Origin: Terana coerulea
Taxonomy: Eukaryota > Basidiomycota > Agaricomycetes > Polyporales > Phanerochaetaceae
DNA length: 22,710 nucleotides
Direction of reading: 5' to 3'
Assembly (NCBI GenBank): GCA_024811115.1
Contig: JAKOGH010000066.1
Coordinates: 1 to 22,710, forward strand
A program made the position numbers and the translations under genes. Positions 1 through 9,900 of this stretch are shown here, one piece after another. Positions within the stretch are counted from its first letter, which is position 1. Every line of letters starts with the position of its first letter. Below the pieces are notes generated by a model, which was not told where the DNA came from, searched no databases, and was given only the letters and a program-made list of their open reading frames with translations.

Positions 1-337
1 CGCTTCATGCTCAACCTTCGCCAGGTTAACCACACCGACACCGACACCGACGGCACGCCCAGCCGCTTCTCCCGCTTCTCTGCGCCGGCATTCCGCATCC
101 CTGCGAGCAGCACCATCGCCGGCAATCTGGGTGAAGACCTGGAAGACTTCCCTTTGTCACTGGACGGTCAGATAATACTTCAGCGGACAGTTCTGAGGGT
201 TATATGATGAGCACGCTGCAGACACCAACGCATACGCCGGAGACTCCGCAGGTGTTGAAGGAAGAGGTGAGTCTGGGGTTATCACTCATAGCATAACTAT
301 AGACTGATGTATCGCTGCGCAGATGGTGGTCGTCTGA
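1..337 (+). CDS. 3' end of a DUF6533-type basidiomycete membrane protein (partial)
   Basis: Only the C-terminal cytosolic tail is present; the start and membrane segments lie outside the window. The tail begins RFMLNLRQVN, and a later stretch reads SSTIAGNLGEDLEDF. I recognise this pattern from the end of fungal 7-TM-like DUF6533 proteins, whose function is unknown. The frame that starts the window stops at 205-207. A second frame starting around 165-168 continues with an acidic, Ser/Thr/Pro-rich tail. One missing G at 166-167, or a 41-nt intron at 131-171, would join the two frames. A normal-looking intron at 267-322 (GTGAGT donor, CTGAT branch, GCAG acceptor) then leads to a last exon ending EEMVVV and TGA at 335-337. 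It is convergent with the reductase gene, 144 bp away. The family assignment is from memory of the tail pattern and is moderate. Confidence 0.5.
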
Positions 338-481
338 CTCTCACTGACTGTTATTCTCACAACGTGTGTTGTAATATCACCCTGTATCTGTTTAAGCATA
401 TTGTATTGTACACTACAGCACCTGTACTGTTATACATTACTCCTACACCCAATAAAGTCCAGATTCGCATCATCCCAAGCC

Positions 482-2873
482 CTATAGCGCAAACAACTCT
501 GTGTGCAGCCCAATCCCACCCAGCGCGTATCCTCTCGTCGTGCCCAGCCGCGCAGCCGCATTCTGTGTCTCGCGGATTAGCGACTCAGGCCCGCTCGCAC
601 ACATCGCGAGCCCGCCGCCAGTGCCGACCCAGCGCAGCTTGCTCGAGCGTAGGCCCGCGTGGCATCTCCTCAATGTCAAGCCTACGTCCTCGCTACCCGC
701 CTGGCTCTGCGCCTGCGCCCGCTCGCCGGCGGCCTCGGCGAGCTTCGCCGCGGCGGCGGCGTGGGCGGACGTGGGCGGCGTGACGAGGTCGCGCAGGAGC
801 GCCGTCACCGAGGGTCGGTAGATGCTGACCTCGGAGTTGGGGATCGCGGGGACGGCCTCGGGGTTGCACAGGCACGTGACGTATATTGAGATGTGAAGGT
901 CAAGCGACGTGCCCGCGACGGTGTGCGCGATGTCCATGAGCATGGGCGTAAACCATTCGATGCACGCTGCACATACACGTGGTCAGCACATTATCGCCGA
1001 CGGAGAGCGAGAGGGCGCACCAAACGAGCGGATGCACCACGCGAACTCAATCCGCCGCGTCTTTTCGCCGTCCCTCCGGCCAAGACGGACACACCGCCCG
1101 ACGATGTCGTCCAGCAGGCCCAGCGTGAACGTCGCGCCCGAGCCGCCGGCGATGAGTAGCACGCTTTCGTACTCGCCGAGGTCAATGCTACACCCGCCAT
1201 ACGCGCCGTCCATCATCACCTGCACTGGCGCACCGACTGCCTGCTTCTTCTCGCCAAGCCCCAATCGCGCCTGTTCTTCCTGGGCGTACTCGTTCAGGGC
1301 CCGCGTCCAGTCACCACGCGCACGGGCTGCCAGAGTGAGCGTCCCTGAAGAGATGGTGGATGTAGACGGCGGGGCGGTAAGGATCGTGAGCGGGTGCGAT
1401 TCGAACAGTCGGCCGTTGAAGAAGACCCGTAGCCGGACGTGCTGGCCGGCTTGCCATCCGCCGTCGCAATCGTGAATGTGAATCTAAGTATCGGGTTAGA
1501 CGACGATAAACGGCAATGAAGTGGTAGATTGACTGACCAGTGTCATGTTATTGTCAAGGGGGACGAGTTGCATCCTTGATGCGGTAACGAAGCATACGCA
1601 TTAGCATGTCAAGTCCGTAGAAGGCCAATGGTGGGAAAATCCATGGTGAAGCGTATGTCGTGTGGTAGCAAATAGTGACAAAGAATGCCACAAAGCCCAA
1701 CACACTGTTTTTTGTAGTTAGTGAACTGGGGTCTCCAGAGCAATTCAACAACATACTGAACGACAAAGAAGAACTGGTATGCAAGTCTCCTAACAGGCCG
1801 GAAGGACGTCAAGACGATCACACAGAGCACGCCGAAAGCGGCAACACCAGACGTCTCCTTTTGCTGCCCGAGGATTGGGAGACCGTATTGCAAATGGTTA
1901 CGGATCCACAGGGCGCCATGGACAGCAGCGCAAATGAAGAGCCCGCGACCCGACCACCGATGGACGTAGTTGAGCTTCTCGTACCCGCTGCCCGGTCCAA
2001 GGAGGACGGAGAGAATGTTGTTCTTTGTCGCAAACAAGAACACGACAGGAAATTGTGCGAGGGCAAGAAAACCTGCAATGCCCTGATCGGTTACGGAAGT
2101 GAAGCTTTACGCGGCACGGACATACCTCCTCGGTTCGGATTAGACGTGAGCTGGGAGTCCTTGGTCAGGCAGATCAATACGGACACGAGATACCCAACGA
2201 TGACGAGAGCTAAATAATAATAAAAGCGGAAGTTATAAAGGGATTGTGCGATAGTGCTTTGTAAATGCCACATACCCTGTCCGAAGTCGAGCTCCACCCC
2301 GGGAGAGTCCACCGAAGCGTAGCCAACGCACCCTCTGCAATGGCTAATGGTCTGCTCCGGCGTTTCAACGGTGCAACAACCCTCTCGGATGAAGGGGCAG
2401 CCACAGCATAGTTTCCCTTTCCACTGAAGTCCTCCGTGATCCCGAAAAGGCCTCGGTATGCTTGACCGTTCTTGAGTGACCGCCATAGACGCGGTAGAGA
2501 CGCAACGACAGCGACGGCAATTGCGAGAGCCCATATTGTCGAGAATTTGCGCTGCCATTTTGGGTCTTCGACATACGAGCTACCAACCAAGATAAAACGG
2601 TTAGCATCATGGCCGGAAAACTATAGGACGTTCAGAGTGACGAAATCCAGCATGCTTTGGGAATGATCGCGCTGCAAGATCGCGAATTTCTTGCCCCCTT
2701 CCCAGAGTCACAAAGCCTTAAGCTCCACTGCAAACCCTACGTCGTATCTCACTGGAACCCGACCAGTATCGTGCTCGAGTTGCACACTCCAAATGCCCCA
2801 GTCAACACGCTAGAACTTACTTGTATATCTGCAGCTCCGTGGGGATAACGGGTGGCGACCCAAAGCCCGACAT
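482..2873 (-). CDS. Ferric/cupric reductase (FRE family flavocytochrome b), 7 exons
   Basis: This is a plasma-membrane metalloreductase moving electrons from NADPH through FAD and two hemes to extracellular Fe(III)/Cu(II). Proposed exons are 2821-2873, 2276-2579, 2126-2209, 1757-2072, 1538-1704, 1021-1483 and 482-966 (about 623 aa, normal for the family). Visible motifs are NPNRGGF then FLFATKN, bis-heme His pairs each separated by 13 residues (about H185/H199 and H253/H267), the FAD motif HPLTI (about 338-342), the NADPH motif GGSGATF (about 421), and the C-terminal GGIGLHTELFAL. The codon of the third heme His is split by the intron 1705-1756. The start was chosen because the ATG at 2873 has a clean GTAAGT donor and the intron ends with a GCTAAC branch and GTAG. 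Two frame conflicts occur: one base short near 2297-2300, and one base extra (or two short) near 1558-1562. It is either intact with consensus errors or a recent pseudogene. Confidence 0.88.
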
Positions 2874-3195
2874 ATTCTTCGAATATTGTCGAAAGGAGTG
2901 GTGGGGAGGGAGAGGGGGCCTGAGGAGGGTGGTAACACTCAGGTAAGGAGTCGGAGACTGAGCTGAAAGACTTTAAGTGGTGTGTTTGGCAGAAACAAAC
3001 AAACGAGAAAGAATTCTTTCATCCTCCTGTCGCAAGCGCTCTCAGGTAAACTGGATGCACCAAGGATGCACGTCCCGAACTCCTTCAACTTGAACATAGC
3101 AATTGGGCATGAGTACTTGAGTGACTGTACATAGAGCCTCTCTGGCTCCACAGCGACATACAGCCACCATGCCAAAAATACGGTGCGGCATTCCA
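2874..3195. promoter_or_regulatory. Intergenic region: reductase promoter and NADAR 3' flank
   Basis: This stretch holds the upstream region of the minus-strand reductase and the 3' flank of the NADAR gene. I see no coding exon. The DNA next to the reductase start is purine-rich on the plus strand (2893-2925), which is a pyrimidine-rich tract on the transcribed strand, as is common in fungal promoters. A 14-bp perfect palindrome sits at 3007-3020. No clear TATA box was recognised. Confidence 0.45.
3007..3020. repeat. 14-bp perfect palindrome in the reductase upstream region
   Basis: GAAAGAATTCTTTC reads the same on both strands. It lies 134-147 bp upstream of the proposed reductase ATG. It could be a binding site for a dimeric regulator or a chance palindrome; the sequence alone does not decide. 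Confidence 0.4.
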
Positions 3196-3750
3196 CTACC
3201 CAGACGACGGGAACTCCTCCTTCAGGGTCACCCTCACCTTCTCCAACGCCTTTCCAAGCAGATTCAATCCCCACCTCGCCTTTACCTCCAACGCCGTCGC
3301 CTCGCCAAACCCGATGCCCCATATCCTGTCCCGCGGACTCGCCTCCACGAGCACCTTCTCGCCCGTCTCCAACAGCTCCCCCCGCAACTGCTCGTTCTGC
3401 CGGAACTTGTGCACGTTCCCCTCATACACGACCTCGTCGCGCACCGCGTTCCACATCGTGCCCTCGAAGCCGCGGACCTGCCGCCCCAGGGCCTTCACGG
3501 CGCGCATGTCGCTCGCGTCCGCGGCGAGGATCTGTTCACAGCACCTCGTCGTCGCCGAACACGAGGGCTTTGCACGCCATCATCCAGTGCTCTGTGGTGG
3601 GAAGTCGAGCTCGCGCTCGCTGTCGACCGTGTGTGTTGGTGTCTGGATGAGAATGCGTGCTTTGAACGGCGAGTAGTACCACTGTGAGGCCCAGCCATTG
3701 GGCCCTGTTGGTTTCCAGAAGAATACGTAGTTCTCTCGCGGCTGTGGCAT
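3196..3750 (-). CDS. NADAR-domain protein (YbiA/DUF1768-like N-glycosidase)
   Basis: A single-domain intracellular protein of about 184 aa, the usual NADAR length. Family members hydrolyse N-glycosidic bonds, either in early riboflavin-pathway intermediates (bacterial YbiA and relatives) or in ADP-ribose adducts. Motifs in order are NYVFFWKP near the start, TTEHWMMACKALVFGD, ALGRQVRGF, MWNAVR, GNVHKFRQN and the signature VLVEASPRDRIWGIGFG, ending with TAG at 3196-3198. The ATG at 3748-3750 begins MPQPRENYVFFW and is followed directly by the domain. No intron is needed. Two frame breaks that cancel each other occur: one base short at the G3 run 3599-3601 and one base extra around 3537-3541. 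Between them the TTEHWMM segment reads perfectly, so the protein is probably intact in life. It lies between the reductase and the CTR transporter, all on one strand. Confidence 0.85.
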
Positions 3751-4025
3751 GGTGGTTTATGGTTATGCGTGTCCGTCAATAGGGACAGGATAGTGCGTTA
3801 GAGCACTGAACTATATGCCAGTTGACCGAGTCAAATACGAGTCAGTCAGATGCGTCCCGGAAGCGCGTACCGGAGCATAAAGATGACTCAAGAACCTTGA
3901 AGACGGTAACGTCGACAGTGCGCAGCCGTTACAACAACCAGAATGACTCGCAGGCAAGGACAATAGGCATGAGCTCATGGCCATCGTAATGCAAGCAATA
4001 GTGTACAAAATTTGAGAAGCATCGG

Positions 4026-4735
4026 CTACGCCAAATGTGAAGCATGAGTCGCGTAGCGACCAAACAGGGTCTCCCCACACCAAGTCCCACCACAATCGAC
4101 ATGATGAACCCAACTTGGAATGTCCTGAGCAACTCCATGTCAGCACAGCCCCAGGCGAAACCAACGGCGAGACAACAAGATGACGTACATAACAGCCAGC
4201 ATGAAAGCGAACTGCAGCGCAGCGTGGCCTGCGTGAACGATACCACGAACGATATCGTGGGACGGGATGAAAGGCGGGGCACCACGGAGGACTGCCGCGT
4301 TCCTGAGTACGGCAGTCGCAGGCGAGCTTCGTCTTTTCAGATCGGGCAATGCTGGGGTATCGACAGGTAGGCCTCTGGTGTTCATCCTGTCGGCGTGTAA
4401 AATCGCAGCTCTATGATAAAGATAAGCATACAGTGAGGCTGAGGAAACTCAAGTGCGTACCGTTTACTCCAGTGTGCGTGCATCACCGCACTACAAACTG
4501 CGATCCACCTCTCCACTATCGCCAACAAGAAAAGGCCGATGCAAGTGCCCACCATCGCACCAGCGCTTTGCGGCACCCATCCCAGGAACCATAGGTTGTC
4601 CCCCGTCGTGAAGTGTAGGTACGGCAGCATCTGGCCCGCCGCGAGCGACATCGCGCCGTCCATCGACATGTCCATGCCATTGTCGTGCGCTGTAGCCAGC
4701 GAGGCGAGCACCAGGGTGAAGAATAGTGACCGCAT
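4026..4735 (-). CDS. CTR-family copper transporter
   Basis: A trimeric membrane channel importing Cu(I). Exons are 4461-4735, 4189-4410 and 4026-4124 (198 aa). The protein begins with a hydrophobic leader (MRSLFFTLVLASLATAHD), then a Met-rich copper-binding stretch (NGMDMSMDGAM). TM1 lies at about 55-77, and a cytosolic loop contains Arg/Lys-rich KRAAILHADR. TM2 ends in the MxxxM motif MLAVM (162-166), TM3 carries the GxxxG packing motif GLGVG (179-183), and the end is HASHLA. The Met of the intron-split codon AT|G closes MxxxM. The final exon is one base short at the C4 run 4073-4076. Adding one base restores the expected VGETLFGRY end and a TAG at 4026-4028. It is the natural partner of the nearby reductase, which would supply Cu(I). 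Family certain; plasma versus vacuolar location uncertain. Confidence 0.92.
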
Positions 4736-4856
4736 TGTCGAGCACCTGCTGGATGCAAGAACGGCAATCGGAGGGGCTGAATGGGCGGAGACTTGAAGGT
4801 GAAGAGGTGAAGCGCGGTTTTATCTGACCTTACGTAAGCGGGCCAAATAGGCACAT

Positions 4857-5192
4857 ACCCTGCTTTTGGCAACTGATTCCCACCATCCCTCCCAAACGCA
4901 TCCTTCTGCTCCTTCCGCCAAATATTCCTTTCAAACCTTCCGCCCTTCCCAGCCATACCATCTCTGACCCAAGTCCCGACTCTTCCCAAGCCATACGCCT
5001 GCCCTTCGCACCGCCATGAGCTTCAAATAGCTCCAATTCGCTTCTGTGAACTGCGCAGTTCCCGAGTAGATTCCCGAGTCAGAGCGCTTAGTGGCGGTTG
5101 TCACAGGTGGTCCGTGCGCCCGCGCATCCGTCCAAGCATCCTCCCACAGATATTTGACATCGATGGCGAGAATACGGCGGTGGCGCGGCGAC
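4857..5192 (-). pseudogene. Orphan coding fragment, family not recognised
   Basis: On the minus strand about 110 codons read as convincing protein. They begin after a possible acceptor at about 5199, run through RRILAIDVKYLWEDAW, TKRSDSGIYSGTAQF, ANWSYLKLMAVRRAG and GQRWYGWEGRK, and after a one-base frame break near 4935-4948 continue as RFERNIWRKEQKDAFGRDGG to a GTATGT donor-like site at 4858. Amino-acid composition (many Trp, Tyr, Arg, Asp) is unlike random translation. No start codon and no downstream exon can be found: the copper transporter leader begins at once. I do not recognise the family. It may be a truncated gene relic, or an internal exon of an unrecognised gene. Confidence 0.4.
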
Positions 5193-5218
5193 GACGTAGC
5201 CTAGGACGCTTAGGTAAG

Positions 5219-5242
5219 GCTTCGTGAGCGGTACGCTCCCAC
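5219..5242. repeat. Copy A of a 24-bp coding repeat
   Basis: GCTTCGTGAGC followed by GGTACGCTCCCAC. It matches copy B at 5568-5591 at all but two positions. On the minus strand it encodes RWERTAHEA. The surrounding minus-strand frame (about 5160-5300) is open but degenerates into Arg-rich sequence, suggesting a truncated paralogue of the reading frame at 5432-5728. Confidence 0.55.
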
Positions 5243-5431
5243 CTTCCTAGCGCAGGCGACCAGCGTGACTTGCGTCTAGAGAAATTGCGTGCAGCTAGGA
5301 GGAAGCTTGCGGTGGAGGTGAGAGAGCAGTGCAGACGCCAACAATAGCCGCCGTCGACCAGGGGGTAACCAGTAAAGCAGTAGCGAAGGGTGGTAGAGAA
5401 CCCCTCAAACAGCGCATACAGAGATGGCTAG

Positions 5432-5728
5432 CTAGTTGGCCAGGTAGGTGTCGAAGACGGTGAGGTTAAGCTCAAGCGAGGCGTTTAGTCGAGTGACGAA
5501 TCCTATCATGGGACCGCTATCCTGAGGGATCGAATCAAGACTAGCCCAGGTGTGAAAGCGACATCGAGCTTCGTGAGCAGCACGCTCCCACTCGATGCAC
5601 GGATAGGTACCTCGAAGACATGGCAGGACAAGAGAGGGAATGGCAGGCAGCAGCCAGACAGAGAGGGGAAGTCCAGCTGGCAGGGTGACGGCAGGAAGAA
5701 AGACGTGCGTCCTCGCTGCAGCGCCCAT
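5432..5728 (-). pseudogene. Short reading frame of a dispersed family (WERAAHEA), probable relic
   Basis: A 98-aa frame from ATG 5726-5728 to TAG 5432-5434. The N-terminal half is hydrophobic and low-complexity. The C-terminal half looks protein-like: CIEWERAAHEARCRFHTW, then SLDSIPQDSGPM and LNASLELNLTVFDTYLAN. The segment EWERAAHEA recurs as RWERTAHEA in copy A about 350 bp away, so this belongs to a locally duplicated family. I cannot name it. It may be a repeated-ORF family carried by transposons or a decayed gene. No splice structure was resolved. Confidence 0.3.
5568..5591. repeat. Copy B of the 24-bp coding repeat
   Basis: GCTTCGTGAGC followed by AGCACGCTCCCAC, with two differences from copy A at 5219-5242. 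It lies inside the minus-strand reading frame 5432-5728 and encodes EWERAAHEA there. Confidence 0.55.
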
Positions 5729-6134
5729 GAGGCAATTCCGTGATTGGCTTACAAAATGCCTCACTTTGGCGCGGAGCTTGAAGTGGCGGCGTTCGCCGGT
5801 TCAGATGACTCGGCGCTTGCATAACCGCCGACTTCACTACTGACTTTTCTTGGATTTTTCTGCTTGGACATCATCGACGCATCCAGTGAAATGGCGAAAG
5901 GAGTACAAGGAGTACCTCCGGATTATGAATATATAATGAGGTATATTTGAACTTGGATTTATGTGCTTTTTCATAAAGATCTTGCACCAGTGCAACCGAA
6001 TCTCGCCCAGCCCTGGAAACGCTGAGTCTGGATCCAACTCTACAAACAATCAAACCGAGGAGAATCCGCCAGCATATATACACACGGTATACGACGAAAC
6101 GTTCCGTAGCATATGGTGGATACAACCGTCTATA
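5729..6134. other. Intergenic region upstream of the 6135 gene
   Basis: No convincing coding exon seen. The sequence becomes AT-rich near 5920-5960 and contains a tandem AAGGAGTAC doublet near 5900. A TATA-like element at 6075-6080 is the likely promoter of the following plus-strand gene. Confidence 0.4.
6075..6080 (+). promoter_or_regulatory. TATA-like element of the 6135 gene
   Basis: TATATA lies 55-60 bp upstream of the ATG at 6135, within an otherwise non-coding stretch. Position and sequence fit a fungal core promoter; this is inference only. Confidence 0.35.
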
Positions 6135-6623
6135 ATGAGCTTGGCTCACGCGCCTAACCTGCTTGGACATCTCGAATATCCGGCACCGACTTCGGATGGA
6201 TCCTTTAGCATCTGCATTGCCAGTGGCCAAGGGTCGTTTGTCAAGGAGGTGCGTCCTGGACCTTTCATTACGATGGAGAGAGGCTGAAGTTCGTCGCACC
6301 TTAAGGCCCTCTGGAAGTCAATCCCGAAGGAACATCGGCCCCCTCTCGACGTACGCGACGCTGGGTTGCAAGTGGCGTCCCTTATGGGCGAAGGGATGGT
6401 CACTGTGGGGAGCATATACCTTCCGCTCCTACTGGTTAATCTCGAAACTGGAGAGCGCATGCGGTACATCTTGCGTGCGCTCGTTATCCCGGAACTCACC
6501 GTTGGTCTGTTCATCGCGATCCACGGATCGGTGGTCCAATTCACGCGATGGGGTGGACAAAGGGGTCCCGTGCGTGAGCTTACGTGCCGGGGGTCAACTG
6601 CATTAGTAGTACAAGGCATATGA
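6135..6623 (+). CDS. Small hypothetical protein, possible retropepsin-like beta fold
   Basis: Two exons are proposed, 6135-6248 and 6306-6623, giving about 143 aa. The intron 6249-6305 has a GTGCGT donor and is 57 nt (a multiple of three). Leaving it in introduces an in-frame TGA at 6285-6287, so splicing is needed for a full product. The second exon reads ALWKSIPKEHRPPLDVRDAG, then GEGMVTVGSIYLPLLLVNLE, RYILRALVIPELTVGLFI and a Trp-containing tail. The alternating hydrophobic strands with a preceding Asp-Ala-Gly and a central GEG resemble the protease region of retroelement polyproteins, but DAG is not the canonical DSG/DTG, so this is only a hint. No signal peptide seen. It could be a domesticated or decayed retroelement piece, or a lineage-specific gene. 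Confidence 0.35.
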
Positions 6624-6944
6624 GGAAATTATGTCGTTGTGAAGAGCCCAAACAAAGCATTGTATTGGGAGCTGGCACCACTCATCAGCGACCACTTGAA
6701 TGCCTGGTCAAATGCATTATTTTATATGTCTCTAAGCAATATTGCCTAATTTTTCGACACGCGTCTGAGTCTGAGGGCCTATGTTTACCCTGCGGGCTTC
6801 ATTACTACGCCTTCCCCAGTGGGCACTGTACAAACAGAACCAAAGTCCGTACGCCAATTCCCCGCGGGGCGGCACACTGCCGCCATCACGACTGGCACGG
6901 CTCTCTCAAGAGCTTCGCAGACAACCACTCTCTCACATGCAAGC
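6624..6944. promoter_or_regulatory. Intergenic region and promoter of the alpha-mannosidase
   Basis: No gene is seen here. The last 40 bases before the mannosidase start are rich in CT dinucleotides and short pyrimidine stretches, typical of a fungal 5' leader. A minimal upstream reading frame ends on top of the mannosidase start codon (6937-6948). Confidence 0.4.
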
Positions 6945-6948
6945 ATGA
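6937..6948 (+). promoter_or_regulatory. Minimal upstream ORF overlapping the mannosidase start
   Basis: ATG CAA GCA TGA. Its stop codon TGA (6946-6948) overlaps the main ATG (6945-6947) as ATGA. If the transcript starts upstream of 6937, this would make translation of the main frame depend on leaky scanning or reinitiation. Confidence 0.45.
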
Positions 6949-9900
6949 GCGGACAGAGACCAGCCATGAACGCGAGCGGAGGGTCGTCGCTGCCCGACTA
7001 CCCCAACCTGAACTACAGCCCCGGCGCGAAGTGGATCAAGAACCTCACCAAGGACCGCCTGGGCACGTTCAACGGCGGGCACTTTGCCGACGTGAACCTC
7101 GCGTCGGTGCTCTTCACGCACCGCCTGGACGACTCGCACCATGTGAAGCTGGAGGTGTGGAGCGCGCCAGACAGGACCAAGCCGTTATTCAAGGAGGCCA
7201 TGAAGCAGAAGTTCAAGCCGGCGAAGAAGGGAGACCAGTTTGGCCCGTCATGTGAGTTTGGTCGATACATTCGGATATAATCGTTGCTGAAGCCGAGTCA
7301 GGGACCAACCACTGGTGGAAGGTCAAGCTCAACATACCGTCGTATTTCGAGCAATATGAGCGTATCCAATGTGAGTATACAACCTTGAGTCTGTGTTAAG
7401 GTAGTGACGCTTTGAAACAGTCGAGTTCGACCCTGGCTGCGAAGCAATGATCCTGAGCAAGGACGGGACACCTTTGCAAGGCATAACCGGTGGATACGGC
7501 GGTGACCGACGGGTGGAACACATCATTCCGCGCGATGCGGTCAAGAAGGGCACGTACGAGCTTGTGATCGAGTCGAGCTGCAATGGCATGTTCGGTGTGC
7601 CCTGGAACGGTGATACTATTGCACCTCCCGACGTACGTCTTCACTGCTCCTGCCCAATTGTATGTTAACTTGTCTCTAGATGAATCGCTACTTTGGCCTT
7701 GCCTCTGCGGACATCGTCGTGCCCAACCAAGAAGCGTGGGACCTGCTTGCCGACTTCACGACCCTCCGCGAGATTGCAGACACGCTTCCTGGGAACACTT
7801 CGCTGCAAAACAAGGCCCTGATCGTCGCGAACGAGATAATGAACGTCTTTGACAGCCATGATCCCGCGAGCATTAAGCGTGCCCGGAAGCGCGCTGAGGA
7901 GGTGTTTGGCGAGGGCTGGAGCAAGAAGGGCGCGAAGATTTACGACGAGGGTACGGACAAGGCGCAGATCTGGGGCATTGGCTACTGTCACATCGATACT
8001 GCCTGGTGCGTGCCTCTCAGCCCTGCGTATCTCGACGTCAACTGAGGCTTCGCAGGTTATGGCCATACAGCGTCACGCAGCAGAAGGTCGCCCGGTCGTG
8101 GTCCACGCAGGTGGACCTCATGGAGCGCTACCCCGAGCACCGTTTCACATGCAGCCAGGCGCAGCAGTACAAGTGGCTCGAAGAGCAGTACCCGCCGCTC
8201 TTCGCGCGCGTCAAGCAGAAGGTCCATGAGGGCAAGTTTCACCTCGTCGGCGGCGCCTGGGTCGAGAACGACGCGAACATGCCGTCGGGCGAGGCGTTGG
8301 TGCGCCAGTTCCTGCTCGGCCAGCGGTACTTCGAGACCCGCTTCGGCAAGCGGTGCGACACAGCGTGGTTGCCCGACTCGTTCGGTTTGACCGGCGCGTA
8401 CCCACAGCTCATTCGCGGCGCGGGGATGAAGTACTTCTTCACGCAAAAGCTGTCTTGGTACGTGAGCCTTTACTTTGGGTGACGGAGTCCATACTCATTT
8501 TTCGCGCAGGAACAATGTGTGAGTTCGCTATATGCGCAGCTCACGGTGCAAGAAACTCACGGTTATCGTAGTAACGTGTTCCCGCACTCAACCTTCAACT
8601 GGATTGGCATCGACGGATCGCAAGTTCTTTGTCACATGACACCAGTCGGTGCGTCCTGACTCTCCGCGCAGCTTGCGCCATTGTTCACCAACGCCGGTCG
8701 TAGACACCTACACTGCCCAGGCTACTGTCGGAGATGTCAATAGGGGTATCACCAACCACAAGGTAAACCTCACTCTCGCTTCCTACTGTTACTTCTGATG
8801 ATGTTGGCGTGCTTGCAGAATCTCGAATCATCCGACGTGTCCTTGCTTGTATTCGGGAACGGTGACGGCGGGGGCGGACCACTCTCCAAGATGCTGGAAA
8901 ATGTACGTCGCATCGGCGGATATGCCCTCAACTTACGCGTCTGAATTCATCATCGTTAGCTTCGTCGCATTCGAGCGGTCAGCAACAACTCACGCGACCT
9001 CCCGCCCGTGAACATGGGCCACACGGTCGAGGACTTCTTCGATACGGTGCTTGAGGACACCAAAGCCGGCACGAAGCTGCCCAATTGGTGCGTTTGTTCG
9101 GCGATTGTCTCCGATAGCTTTGCTGATTGTATCTCATGGGTAGGAATGGTGAGCTGTACCTGGAGGTAGGCTATTTTAGCATTATTATCTGAATCGCCTG
9201 ACCTACTGGCTTCCGTTCAGTTCCACAGAGGAACATACACATCACACGGTTCGATTAAGAAGGGAAACAGGAAGTCAGAGATCCTCTTGCGCGACCTCGA
9301 GGTGCGGATATCCTGCCAATGCTATTGGTCGCACTGACGATTTATGTCACCAATCCTTTTCAGCATATAGCAACGCTGGCCTCGTTGTATAGATACCACA
9401 AGCATGACTACACATACCCCAAGGAGAGAATTGATACCTGTTGGGAGAAGGTTCTGTTGAATCAATGTGAGCGTACAAGTCCTTTCTCGTCTGTCATTTC
9501 TGACCATGTCCCTCGGTCTAGTCCATGATGGTAGGCTAAGTGCACCGTTTCTTCCATGCAATTATACTAACCCCCGTTTCCGCCGCAGTTCTGCCAGGTT
9601 CCGCCATGTGAGTCGACGGGCTGTCAGCTTGGAATATGCTGTACTAATTACGTGAACAGCGGCATGGTCTACGACGACGCAGAGAAGCTGTACGCCGAAG
9701 TCCGCAAGGACGGCGAGGACTCGCTCGAAGAGGCCTTCAATGTGCTGTTCCCCAAGTCCTTTGCCCTGAACCAGGCGTCCATCGCATCCGTGTCTGGCAA
9801 CATCGTTGGTGTCAACACAACGTTCTTCCCGCGCCAGGACGTCATCGAGGTCCCGCTCGCCGGCGCGCCCAGCCATCTGAAGGGCCAGGTGGTGCATGCG

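Noticed and set aside
1385..1420. GATTCGAAC stretch resembling a tRNA T-arm
   Set aside because: No cloverleaf can be built around it, and it lies in the FAD-binding coding exon of the reductase.
2210..2275. Reading the reductase frame through this stretch as coding
   Set aside because: GTATGT donor and TTATTTAG acceptor bound a 66-nt intron. Removing it gives the family sequence GQALVIVGY and then NPNRGGF.
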